A stretch of 64,000 nucleotides of DNA from CAIRDP01 sp037134895 (GTDB lineage: Bacteria; Bacteroidota; Bacteroidia; Bacteroidales; FEN-979), in the NCBI GenBank assembly GCA_037134895.1, contig JBAXLI010000003.1:69018-133017 (forward strand), read 5' to 3'. Both the position numbers and the translations under genes were made by a program. The notes below the pieces were generated by a model. The model was not told the origin of the DNA, did no database searches, and saw only the letters and a list, made by a program, of their open reading frames with translations. Shown piece after piece: positions 1 to 8,309 of this stretch. Positions within the stretch are counted from its first letter, which is position 1. Each line of letters starts with the position of its first letter.

Positions 1-1
1 A

Positions 2-1027
2 TATATTAGTCCCGAAGAAGCCTGGGTCCTTGCTTTTTTCGGGATTGCCTATCCCGTGATCCTGATCATTAACCTCCTGTTCGTGCTGCTCTGGCTCCTA
101 CTCTGGGACAAATTTATTTATTTATCCCTTCTGACAGTACTTTTAGGCGCAGGAAAGGTTTCGGGGATAATACCCTTTCATTTAAATCCTGAGAAAGCCG
201 GGGTAAAACCCACCCTGAGGATATTGACCTATAACGTCCACAGCCTTTACGGTAACCAGCCGAATAATGTGCTGCCTGAAGCCCGGAGCCAGGTGACAGA
301 TTTTTTATCGATGGAAAAAGCGGATATTGTTTGTGTTCAGGAGTTTTATGCAATCGGTGAGGAGTATATGAAAACCCTGCATAAATTCTCTGGCTCAATC
401 AGTCTCGGGTACTATTATTTTAAGAATTACAGGGACTTCTGGCAAAAGACAAAGATTAATGCCATTGCCACATTTTCGAGGTATCCGATAGTGGATGAAG
501 GATTTTTCAGGCTGGAGGATAAGAGTACTTTCGGAATTTTTACTGATATCGCTATAAACGGAGATACCATCAGGGTTTATAACCTGCATCTCGAATCGAT
601 TCGGCTTGGAAACGATGATTATTCGTTTTATTCCCAGCTTACCGATCCTGCCTCAGACGATAAAAATTTCACCAAAGGTTCGAGAAAACTGATCTGGAAG
701 CTGAAAAAGGCATTTATTTTAAGAGCCCGCCAGGTAGAGATACTCTCGGCCCACATGAAATACAGCCCTTACCCTGTGCTGATCTGCGGGGATTTCAATG
801 ACACCCCTTCTTCCTTTACCTACAGGACATTATCCAGAGGAAAAAGTGACGCATTTGTGCAGGCAGGCAAAGAGTGGATCGGGAGCACATATGCCGGTCG
901 TTTTCCGGCTTTCAGGATCGATTATATGCTGTATGATGACTTCTTTACCGCGGTTTCTTATCAGAAAAAGGAAGTTAATCTTTCAGACCATTACCCGGTC
1001 ATTGCTCAATTCGTTTTTAAACACTGA
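2..1027 (+). CDS. Endonuclease/exonuclease/phosphatase family protein, 5' end cut by window
   Basis: The reading frame is open from base 2, and the residues before the first internal GTG (base 56) continue a hydrophobic N-terminus, so the true start lies outside the window. One or two membrane segments come first, followed by a phosphodiesterase-type domain. Family motifs seen are TYNVHSLYG near the domain start, VQEF (metal-binding Glu), GDFNDTP (catalytic Asp/Asn) and SDHYPV at the C-terminus (Asp/His). The protein is probably a membrane-anchored Mg-dependent hydrolase; its substrate (nucleic acid, phosphoinositide-like or other phosphodiester) cannot be told from sequence. The stop lies 2 bases before uvrB, so the two genes are probably co-transcribed. 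Confidence 0.85.
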   Translation, partial: YISPEEAWVLAFFGIAYPVILIINLLFVLLWLLLWDKFIYLSLLTVLLGAGKVSGIIPFHLNPEKAGVKPTLRILTYNVHSLYGNQPNNVLPEARSQVTDFLSMEKADIVCVQEFYAIGEEYMKTLHKFSGSISLGYYYFKNYRDFWQKTKINAIATFSRYPIVDEGFFRLEDKSTFGIFTDIAINGDTIRVYNLHLESIRLGNDDYSFYSQLTDPASDDKNFTKGSRKLIWKLKKAFILRARQVEILSAHMKYSPYPVLICGDFNDTPSSFTYRTLSRGKSDAFVQAGKEWIGSTYAGRFPAFRIDYMLYDDFFTAVSYQKKEVNLSDHYPVIAQFVFKH

Positions 1028-1029
1028 TT

Positions 1030-3051
1030 ATGGAGTTCAGGCTTACTACCGAATTTGTGCCTACGGGCGATCAGCCGGAAGCGATCAGAGAACTTGTGGA
1101 GGGTCTCAGCCGGGGTGACCAGGCCCAGGTGCTGGCCGGGGTGACGGGATCTGGCAAGACCTTTACAATTGCGAACGTGATTCAGAAAATTCAGAGGCCG
1201 ACCCTTGTTCTGAGCCATAATAAAACTCTGGCAGCGCAGTTGTACGGGGAATTCAAGGAATTCTTCCCCGAAAATTCGGTTGAATTTTTCGTTTCCTATT
1301 ATGATTATTATCAGCCCGAAGCCTACCTGCCTGTAACCAACACATATATTGAGAAAGACCTTTCAATCAATGCTGAGATCGAGAAACTCCGGCTTAGCGC
1401 TTCCTCCTCCCTGTTGTCGGGCAGGCGCGATGTGATCGTCGTTTCCTCGGTTTCCTGTATTTACGGAATTGGAAATCCGGATGATTTTACAGGAAATATT
1501 GTCAAACTCAGGCTTGGCGAACTGGTAAGCAGGAACGGACTTCTCATGAAATTCGTGAATAGCCTGTATTCAAGGACTGAAGCTGAATTCACAAGGGGAA
1601 AGTTCAGGGTTAAGGGTGATGTGGTGGATATTTTTCCAGCCTATCTTGACTTCGCTTACAGGATCATTTTCTGGGGGGATGAGGTTGAGAAGATTGAATC
1701 GTTTGACCCTGTTTCGGGAAGGACATTTGAGCATCTGGAATTCATACAGATTTATCCCGCGAATATCTTTGTCACTTCCCAGGATAAGATGCGTGAAGCA
1801 CTTACCGAGATACAGGATGACTTGTTCAAACAGGTGGAATACTTCAGGAATGAAGGAAAAGCCCTGGAGGCAAAACGGCTGGAGGACAGGGTCACCTATG
1901 ATATGGAAATGATGCGTGAGTTGGGGTATTGTTCTGGGATAGAGAATTACTCGAGGTATTTTGACGGAAGGGTGCAAGGTTCAAGGCCTTATTGTTTGCT
2001 GGATTTTTTTCCGGATGACTTCCTGATGGTGATCGACGAAAGCCATGTCACCGTTCCCCAGATCAGGGCCATGTACGGAGGGGACCGTTCGAGAAAACAG
2101 ACCCTGGTTGAATACGGGTTCAGGCTGCCTTCGGCAATGGATAACCGCCCTTTGAAATTTGATGAATTCGATGCCCTTGTCGGGCAAACAATTTTCGTAA
2201 GTGCCACACCTGCTGATTTTGAGCTCCAGAAAGCAGAAGGCGTAGTTGTGGAGCAGGTCATCCGCCCCACAGGATTACTCGATCCTATCGTTGAAGTCAG
2301 GCCCAGCCTTAACCAGATCGACGATCTCCTCGATGAGATCGACAAACGCGTGAAGATCAGCGAAAGAGTACTTGTGACGACCCTGACCAAAAGGATGGCT
2401 GAAGAGCTTAACAAATATTTTCTAAAGCTTAACCTGAAGTCGCGGTATATCCATTCTGATGTTGATACGATGGACCGGGTTGATATCCTTCAGGAACTCA
2501 GATCGGGTGTTGTGGATGTACTGATCGGGGTCAACCTTCTCAGGGAAGGGCTTGACCTGCCCGAAGTCTCGCTGGTAGCTATTCTGGATGCCGATAAGGA
2601 AGGATTCCTAAGGTCGGAACGAAGCCTGACCCAGACCGCCGGAAGGGCTGCAAGAAACATCAACAGCAGGGTTCTTCTGTATGCTGATAAGGTTACTGAT
2701 TCGATGAAGAGGATGATCTCTGAAGCAAACCGCAGACGGGAGAAACAGTCTGCTTATAATGAAAAGCATAACATCACCCCCACTCAGATCTCAAAGGATA
2801 TGAGAAAGGTTTTCGACCTCAGGGGCAGTGAAGTCAGGGGTCAGGACGGGGGCAGGCCATATGTCGAAAAAGAAAATCTTGATCATGCCGCAGACCCGCT
2901 TATAGCTTACCTGCCCCAGGATAAGATTCAAAAATTGATTAGGGAAACAGCCAAAGCAATGGAAGAAGCAGTCAAACAGCTTGATTTTCTTGAGGCTGCA
3001 AGATTGAGAGATGAACTTACCTCTTTAAGAAAGGCACTTCCAGCGACCTGA
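1030..3051 (+). CDS. uvrB: Excinuclease ABC subunit B (UvrB)
   Basis: This is the DNA damage verification helicase of nucleotide excision repair, which receives DNA from UvrA and recruits UvrC. At 673 residues it has normal family length. Walker A GVTGSGKT is at residues 37-44, the aromatic beta-hairpin region (YYDYYQPEAYLP) is at about 90-101, and the Walker B-type DESH begins at Asp336. Helicase motifs VLVTTLTKRMAEEL, GVNLLREGLDLPEV and QTAGRAARN follow. A UVR motif at the C-terminus (KAMEEAVKQLDFLEAARLRDE) binds UvrC. It follows the phosphodiesterase gene by 2 bases; a 113-base gap separates it from the polysaccharide locus. Nothing looks damaged. Confidence 0.98.
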   Translation: MEFRLTTEFVPTGDQPEAIRELVEGLSRGDQAQVLAGVTGSGKTFTIANVIQKIQRPTLVLSHNKTLAAQLYGEFKEFFPENSVEFFVSYYDYYQPEAYLPVTNTYIEKDLSINAEIEKLRLSASSSLLSGRRDVIVVSSVSCIYGIGNPDDFTGNIVKLRLGELVSRNGLLMKFVNSLYSRTEAEFTRGKFRVKGDVVDIFPAYLDFAYRIIFWGDEVEKIESFDPVSGRTFEHLEFIQIYPANIFVTSQDKMREALTEIQDDLFKQVEYFRNEGKALEAKRLEDRVTYDMEMMRELGYCSGIENYSRYFDGRVQGSRPYCLLDFFPDDFLMVIDESHVTVPQIRAMYGGDRSRKQTLVEYGFRLPSAMDNRPLKFDEFDALVGQTIFVSATPADFELQKAEGVVVEQVIRPTGLLDPIVEVRPSLNQIDDLLDEIDKRVKISERVLVTTLTKRMAEELNKYFLKLNLKSRYIHSDVDTMDRVDILQELRSGVVDVLIGVNLLREGLDLPEVSLVAILDADKEGFLRSERSLTQTAGRAARNINSRVLLYADKVTDSMKRMISEANRRREKQSAYNEKHNITPTQISKDMRKVFDLRGSEVRGQDGGRPYVEKENLDHAADPLIAYLPQDKIQKLIRETAKAMEEAVKQLDFLEAARLRDELTSLRKALPAT

Positions 3052-3136
3052 AATCAGTAAACAGCCGCCATCAGTCTTCTTAATAACTTTCGTTTTATTG
3101 TTAATATCTATTTTACTAGGAAGGAGCAAATTCGAA

Positions 3137-3144
3137 TATATTTG
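3137..3144 (+). promoter_or_regulatory. Possible Bacteroidota -7 box (TATATTTG)
   Basis: TATATTTG matches the Bacteroidota -7 consensus TAnnTTTG and ends 20 bases before the response regulator ATG at 3165. No clear TTG was found 17-21 bases upstream, so only half the promoter is supported. If real, it would drive the first genes of the polysaccharide locus with a short leader. Confidence 0.35.
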
Positions 3145-3164
3145 CTTACCAAAATTGTATCTGA

Positions 3165-3566
3165 ATGAAAAGAAAGGTACTCGCAATAGATGATGAAAAG
3201 AGTATCCGGTTCATCATAGAAAATACATTAAATAAGGAATTCGAAGTTACGACCCTGAGTAACGGGATGGATGCCTTGTATTATATCCAGTCGGGAAACC
3301 TTCCGGATGTTATCATTTGTGATGTTGAAATGCCTGTAATGAATGGGTTTGAATTTATCAAGCGTATTCGTGAAAGTGGCTTTTTTGATGAAATACCCCT
3401 GATCATGTTGTCGGGGAAAGAAGAAAGTGCCGATAAAATCAAATGTTTTGAAATGGGGGCAGACGACTATGTGGTAAAACCGTTCAACCCAAAGGAACTC
3501 ATGGTAAGGATCAAGCGCCGTATTGAAACATCAGTAGCCTTTTCAGGCAGCCGAAGGAGCCAGTAA
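3165..3566 (+). CDS. Stand-alone CheY-like response regulator receiver
   Basis: A single receiver domain of 133 residues with no output domain. All key positions are present: acidic pair Asp9/Asp10, phospho-acceptor Asp53 (ICDVEMP), the Ser of MLSGK at about residue 83, and Lys105 in VVKPF. It should be phosphorylated by a histidine kinase and act by protein contact. It is the first gene of the polysaccharide locus, 5 bases before a transferase carrying a degenerate receiver-like domain; partnership with that protein or with the hybrid kinases at 44.8-47.5 kb is plausible but inferred. Confidence 0.92.
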   Translation: MKRKVLAIDDEKSIRFIIENTLNKEFEVTTLSNGMDALYYIQSGNLPDVIICDVEMPVMNGFEFIKRIRESGFFDEIPLIMLSGKEESADKIKCFEMGADDYVVKPFNPKELMVRIKRRIETSVAFSGSRRSQ

Positions 3567-3571
3567 ACCCG

Positions 3572-4804
3572 ATGGAGAAAGCAGCAACTACCCTTAAAAT
3601 CCTGTATGTAGGCAAAAACCAGGCGCTTATAGATAAGTTCAGGGATGCCTGTCTTTTCGAAATCACAGTTATCCGAAATCCTCTTGCTGCAATCTATTGG
3701 CTCACTGACAATCAGTTTAAAGTCTTCGATCTCGACAAGGATACAAGGTTTGACATCAAATACGAGGAGAAGCAGGAAATGGATGCAATAATATGCGAAA
3801 TGCTTCTCCCGGGGATCAACGCATTTACGTTTTACAGGCGGCTTAAGCTTAATAAATTATACCAGAAAACCCCCTTTATTGTAATTTCTCTCAACAAGGA
3901 TTACAATGCAAAAAAGTATGCCTACACTTTGGGAATTGATGATTTCTATCATGCCGGGATAAACCCGCTTCACATCTGCAGCAGGATAAAACTGCTTACA
4001 AAATTCAAATCGGAGTTTGAAAACAAAACGATTGCAGTTGATGCAACGGTGAGTTTCAATGCCTACCGCACTCCATTCCTGAAAAGGACATTTGATATCC
4101 TGGTAGCTGGGATTGCGCTTCTGATACTTTCCCCGTTCATGCTTCTGACCATGCTTGCGATCAGGCTGGAATCAAAAGGTAAAGTGTATTATTTTTCGAA
4201 ACGGGTGGGTTCCAATTACAAGATTTTTGACTTTTACAAGTTCCGCTCGATGTACCCCGATGCAGATAAAAGACTTAAGGAAGTAGAGCATTTGAACCAG
4301 TATCTCAGTGAAAATGTAGAGGAAAAATGTACTGAATGTGCAAAGCTCGCCGAAGACCATTATTGTTCTCCCCTGGTTTATTATGACGGAGAACAGATTT
4401 GTGAACGAATTGCAAACAAACGCAGAAGTGCCAGAAAGGCGTTTCTGAAAATTAAAGATGACCCCAGGATTACAACAGTGGGCAAGTTCATCAGGATGAC
4501 CAGCATTGATGAATTACCTCAGCTTATCAATGTACTTAAAGGGGATATGTCAATTGTTGGGAACAGGCCGTTACCTCTGAATGAAGCTGAGGCCCTGACG
4601 AAAAAAAAATGGAGCCGAAGGTTCAGGGCTGCTGCCGGTCTTACCGGGTTATGGCAGGTTGAGAAAAGAGGGAGGTCAGGCCCGATGTCTGAAGAAGAAC
4701 GGTTTGCACTGGATAATTACTATGCTGAACACAATTCTTTTTGGGGAGATATTGTCATAATTTTCAGAACCTTCGGAACATTGTTTCAAAAAGAAAATGT
4801 ATAA
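3572..4804 (+). CDS. Pseudo-receiver fused to initiating sugar phosphoglycosyltransferase
   Basis: Residues 1-150 align with the adjacent receiver (DAIICEMLLPG against DVIICDVEMPV), but the phospho-acceptor Asp is Glu76, the acidic pair is lost (LYVGKN), and the conserved Lys is Ala128, so it is a non-phosphorylatable receiver-like domain. Residues 168-410 form a bacterial sugar transferase (WcaJ/WbaP-type phosphoglycosyltransferase): membrane hairpin at about 173-197, KFRSMYPDAD, the catalytic Asp313-Glu314 in TSIDELPQL, and GNRPLPL. It should move a sugar phosphate from a nucleotide sugar to undecaprenyl phosphate and so start the repeat unit. A Cys-rich insertion (Cys253, 256, 265, 277) sits inside the catalytic domain. 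The next gene follows with no gap. Confidence 0.9.
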   Translation: MEKAATTLKILYVGKNQALIDKFRDACLFEITVIRNPLAAIYWLTDNQFKVFDLDKDTRFDIKYEEKQEMDAIICEMLLPGINAFTFYRRLKLNKLYQKTPFIVISLNKDYNAKKYAYTLGIDDFYHAGINPLHICSRIKLLTKFKSEFENKTIAVDATVSFNAYRTPFLKRTFDILVAGIALLILSPFMLLTMLAIRLESKGKVYYFSKRVGSNYKIFDFYKFRSMYPDADKRLKEVEHLNQYLSENVEEKCTECAKLAEDHYCSPLVYYDGEQICERIANKRRSARKAFLKIKDDPRITTVGKFIRMTSIDELPQLINVLKGDMSIVGNRPLPLNEAEALTKKKWSRRFRAAAGLTGLWQVEKRGRSGPMSEEERFALDNYYAEHNSFWGDIVIIFRTFGTLFQKENV

Positions 4805-5596
4805 ATGTCTGTATTAAAAACAAAAATATCATTGTATGAGAAGATGTTAAAAACATGTATGTTTGCATTGATTGTTATCTTCCCTGCAGTTGTCTTCAGC
4901 CAGGCAACCAAGGACACAACATATTTCAACCCATTGATTGACGACGTTATACAAAGGATCCCTCCTCTTGAGGATCTGATCGACTCAGCCATCGTGCACA
5001 ATCCCCAAATTAAAAAGTGGGAAGCCGAAAGTCAGGCATGGAGATATAGGGTAAAATCTGCAAGCCGTTTATGGATGCGGAATTTATATCTTGATCTGTA
5101 TCTTGAATCCGCTTTATGGAAATCAAATACCGAGAATTCAATCAACCAGCAGGAGACTACGTTTAATTATACATCCCAAAACAATTTCAATAGCATGGGG
5201 TATCTTGAAATCAAAATGCCAATGTTTGATCTCTGGGATCGAAAGAACCAGATGAAGATCGCCACAAAGGAAATCGAAAAAGCTATGGCTTCAAAAGATG
5301 AAGTCGTACTTGCTCTCAGGCAAACGATAATTACCAATTACAACCAGTTGATTGTTAACCAGAAAATTCTGAAGAATGCAAACGAGAGTGTTATTGCCGG
5401 TTCTATGAACAAGGAAATGGGCGATAAGGAATTCTTAAACGGCCAAACAACCTTGTATGAACTTGCCTACATTATGGAAATGTACCGTGTGGCAGTGTAT
5501 AATTATGAAACATCAAGAAATGCATTTTTTAATTCGTACATGATACTTCAGGAATTATGCGGGTTCAGATTCAATGTCATTAACAGAATAGAGTAA
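4805..5596 (+). CDS. Short TolC-like outer-membrane efflux protein
   Basis: 263 residues with an N-terminal signal-type hydrophobic segment ending near VVFSQA; translation may start at Met1 or at Met14 just before that segment. The body (EDLIDSAIVHNPQIKKWEAE, later LALRQTIITNYNQLIVNQKIL and NGQTTLYELAYIMEMYRVAVYNYETSRNAFF) has the helical heptad character and N-terminal pattern of TolC-family proteins. TolC proteins usually exceed 400 residues and contain two internal repeats; this one is about half as long, so it would supply one repeat. Its place between the initiating transferase and the Wzc-like gene (stop overlaps the next ATG by one base) suggests a role in polysaccharide export in place of a Wza channel. 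Confidence 0.7.
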   Translation: MSVLKTKISLYEKMLKTCMFALIVIFPAVVFSQATKDTTYFNPLIDDVIQRIPPLEDLIDSAIVHNPQIKKWEAESQAWRYRVKSASRLWMRNLYLDLYLESALWKSNTENSINQQETTFNYTSQNNFNSMGYLEIKMPMFDLWDRKNQMKIATKEIEKAMASKDEVVLALRQTIITNYNQLIVNQKILKNANESVIAGSMNKEMGDKEFLNGQTTLYELAYIMEMYRVAVYNYETSRNAFFNSYMILQELCGFRFNVINRIE

Positions 5597-8286
5597 TGCA
5601 GATTATATACTTTGTAAAAATACTTCAAAGGCATGTATTACTTCTGATACTTGTCCCACTGCTGATGGCTGCGGTTGTTTTTTTTATCACCCGCAAAGAC
5701 CAATGGAATTATATTTCCGAAACAACGATTTACACAGGTGTGACCAGCGGATCTACCATACAACAGCAGGCATATGCTGATGTTATGATAAAAATGACTG
5801 TATATGATAACCTCATAAACCTCATTAAATCTCGTCAGACTCTTGAAGAAGTTTCCGTTTCTCTGCTTGCGCAGCATCTTCTGCTTGATCATTATGACGA
5901 AAGGTATATTTCAAAAGAACATTACGAGGAATTATTGTTAAAAGTCCCTGCTGATGTTGTGGATATTGTGAGGAAGGCAAAACGATCAAATCCGAAATTC
6001 TTCAAGGGCTCTTCGAAAAAGACCTCCCAATACGACAGTTCCTACTCATCCCCCAACAGAATGAATTATTCTGAAAAATCTACTGACGGTTCCCTCCAGC
6101 CAAGGGAATCATATCATGTAGTGAAACCCGGTGAAACCATGTTTTCAATTGCGCGTAAATACGGATCGAGTGTAAGAGAGTTAATGAGTTACAACAGATT
6201 AATGTCAAGCGACATTTCAACCGGACAAAGAATAAGGCTGGATCTGTCTTCTCAGGTACCTGAACCTGCCGCATATCCGACAGAAAATGAAAAAATTGAG
6301 CCTGCCCCTGTAAGGGATGCAAATCAGCTAGAACCTATCGATACGGCAAGTCTGCCTTCTGATTTTTATTCTCACTTTGACACTTCGACAACTTCTGTTA
6401 CTTCTCATCATAATCTCACCGACACTAATGCATTTGACCGGCTTGTGAGGCAATTGATTGCATATGGGCATCAGAATGATCACAATTTTATTTACGAACT
6501 ATGGAATTCTCAGAAAGATGCGTTTTACAGTCTTTCTGCTCTTTCGAAGGTTGAGATCTTCAGAATCGCTAGCAGTGATCTTCTAAAACTTACTTACAAA
6601 TCCACTGATCCAGGTATTTCACAGCAGACTCTGGTTTTTTTAACCAAGGGTTTTATTCGTTCATTTAAATTGCTGAAGCAGAACCAGACCGATGCAGTTA
6701 TTGCATATTTTAAACGTCAGCTCGAAGATGCCATGCGACGGTTGCAAAGAGCCGAATCTGACCTTTTAGTATTCAACTCAAGAAACAACATCATTAATTT
6801 TTATGAACAGACCAAAGAAATAGCTGGCAAGAAGGAAGAACTCGACGTAGATTATCAGAACAAACAGATCACTCTGGCTGCAGCGGACGCTGCTCTCAGG
6901 ATCATTGAAAAGAAACTTGAATCGCATGCCAAACTGTCTTTAAACACAAGCACTATTTTGCAGGTGCGTGACGAACTTACAAACACAACTATGCAAATTG
7001 CCAATATTGAGATTGATCTTGGCAATGATTCCGCCACAATAAAGCAGCTAACTGGCCTTAAAAATAGAGTTGAGAATTTAAAGGCTGAATTAAAAAATAA
7101 CATCGACCAGTTGTACCTTGTCACCAACTCTGTTGAAGGCTTGCCTCTAAAAGATCTCCTCAATTCATGGCTGGTAAACGTTATTTCATATGAAGAAAGC
7201 AAAGCCTCACTCAGAGTGCTCTCTGAACGCAAAAAGTATTATCTTAAAGTATATGAGATTTTTGCGCCTCTGGGAGCCCGGCAGAAACGATTTGAGCGTC
7301 TGATTGGAGTTACCGAAAGCGAATTCCTTGAACTGTTACATGATTTGAATCTGGCTAAGTTAAGGCAACAGGACGATGAAATGTCGACCAATCTCAAAGT
7401 TGTGGATGCTCCCTTTTATCCCCTTCATGCATTGAGTTCAAAAGCCTTGTTGATGGTTCTCGCCTCCGCACTCCTCGGATTTATATTTGTAGTAATAATT
7501 CTTCTCGCCCTGGAGTTCTTCGACACCACAATAAAAACAGGTGAAAGGGCTGAACGCTTTATTAAACTGAAATTGTCGGGGCTCTATCCGAAAATTGTTA
7601 AGCAGATATACACTGTTGATATCGGATTTATTTTACCAAGGCTGGTTGAAATCATTGCTCAGAATATACGACTCCTTCTGAATAAAACTTCGAATCTTTC
7701 TGAAAAGAAACCAGTTGTCGTCGGGATCATAAGTACACGTGACTTCGAAGGAAAAACCACTATCGGAAGAGAACTTAGCAGAAAATTCAAAGCGTTCGGA
7801 GAAAGTACAATTTTCTTCAATTATGCTAACGAAAAGTCCGGGCCGAACGAACATTATAACAGTGTTGAACTTATCCCTCCCTCTGAAGATGAAGTACAGT
7901 ATATAATTCAGGATGATTTTTTCGAAACAAAGAATTTAAAAGAACTCTTAAACGGGTATGAACATCTTGACTTCGATTCCTTTGATTATATCTTTATCGA
8001 AATGCCTTCTCTGATAAATAACGCCTATCCCATTGATATTGTATCAAAATTTGATCTGACTCTGCTTGTTGCCAGGGCTAACCGTTCCTGGGTCGAAGCC
8101 GATACCGCGGTATTATCTGGATTCCTTTCCGCTACCAAACATCCTGTGCAAATAGTCCTTAACGGAGTCGATCTGATGTTCTTGGATTCTGTTTTTGGTG
8201 ACATCCCAATGCAACGGTCGAAGTTTAGAAGAGTACTGAAGAAAATTCTGACTTTCAGGTTTGGCGAAGAAAATGTCATTTCCTGA
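5596..8286 (+). CDS. Wzc/Wzz-like polysaccharide co-polymerase with LysM and ATPase domains
   Basis: 896 residues. A first membrane segment (about 13-32) begins a Wzz-type region. A LysM domain (about 172-216, YHVVKPGETMFSIARKYGSS) follows, then long coiled-coil stretches (about 360-580), a second membrane segment (about 615-640) and a cytoplasmic CpsD/Wzc-like P-loop domain with EGKTT near 717 and FDYIFIEMP as Walker A'. Known Wzc proteins control chain length and export. The usual Tyr-rich C-terminal tail is absent and the Walker A' Asp is Glu, so tyrosine kinase activity is doubtful. LysM binds peptidoglycan or chitin-like glycans and could anchor the periplasmic loop to the cell wall. Confidence 0.85.
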   Translation: MQIIYFVKILQRHVLLLILVPLLMAAVVFFITRKDQWNYISETTIYTGVTSGSTIQQQAYADVMIKMTVYDNLINLIKSRQTLEEVSVSLLAQHLLLDHYDERYISKEHYEELLLKVPADVVDIVRKAKRSNPKFFKGSSKKTSQYDSSYSSPNRMNYSEKSTDGSLQPRESYHVVKPGETMFSIARKYGSSVRELMSYNRLMSSDISTGQRIRLDLSSQVPEPAAYPTENEKIEPAPVRDANQLEPIDTASLPSDFYSHFDTSTTSVTSHHNLTDTNAFDRLVRQLIAYGHQNDHNFIYELWNSQKDAFYSLSALSKVEIFRIASSDLLKLTYKSTDPGISQQTLVFLTKGFIRSFKLLKQNQTDAVIAYFKRQLEDAMRRLQRAESDLLVFNSRNNIINFYEQTKEIAGKKEELDVDYQNKQITLAAADAALRIIEKKLESHAKLSLNTSTILQVRDELTNTTMQIANIEIDLGNDSATIKQLTGLKNRVENLKAELKNNIDQLYLVTNSVEGLPLKDLLNSWLVNVISYEESKASLRVLSERKKYYLKVYEIFAPLGARQKRFERLIGVTESEFLELLHDLNLAKLRQQDDEMSTNLKVVDAPFYPLHALSSKALLMVLASALLGFIFVVIILLALEFFDTTIKTGERAERFIKLKLSGLYPKIVKQIYTVDIGFILPRLVEIIAQNIRLLLNKTSNLSEKKPVVVGIISTRDFEGKTTIGRELSRKFKAFGESTIFFNYANEKSGPNEHYNSVELIPPSEDEVQYIIQDDFFETKNLKELLNGYEHLDFDSFDYIFIEMPSLINNAYPIDIVSKFDLTLLVARANRSWVEADTAVLSGFLSATKHPVQIVLNGVDLMFLDSVFGDIPMQRSKFRRVLKKILTFRFGEENVIS

Positions 8287-8309
8287 CGATGACCTAAATT
8301 TGATTCAAC

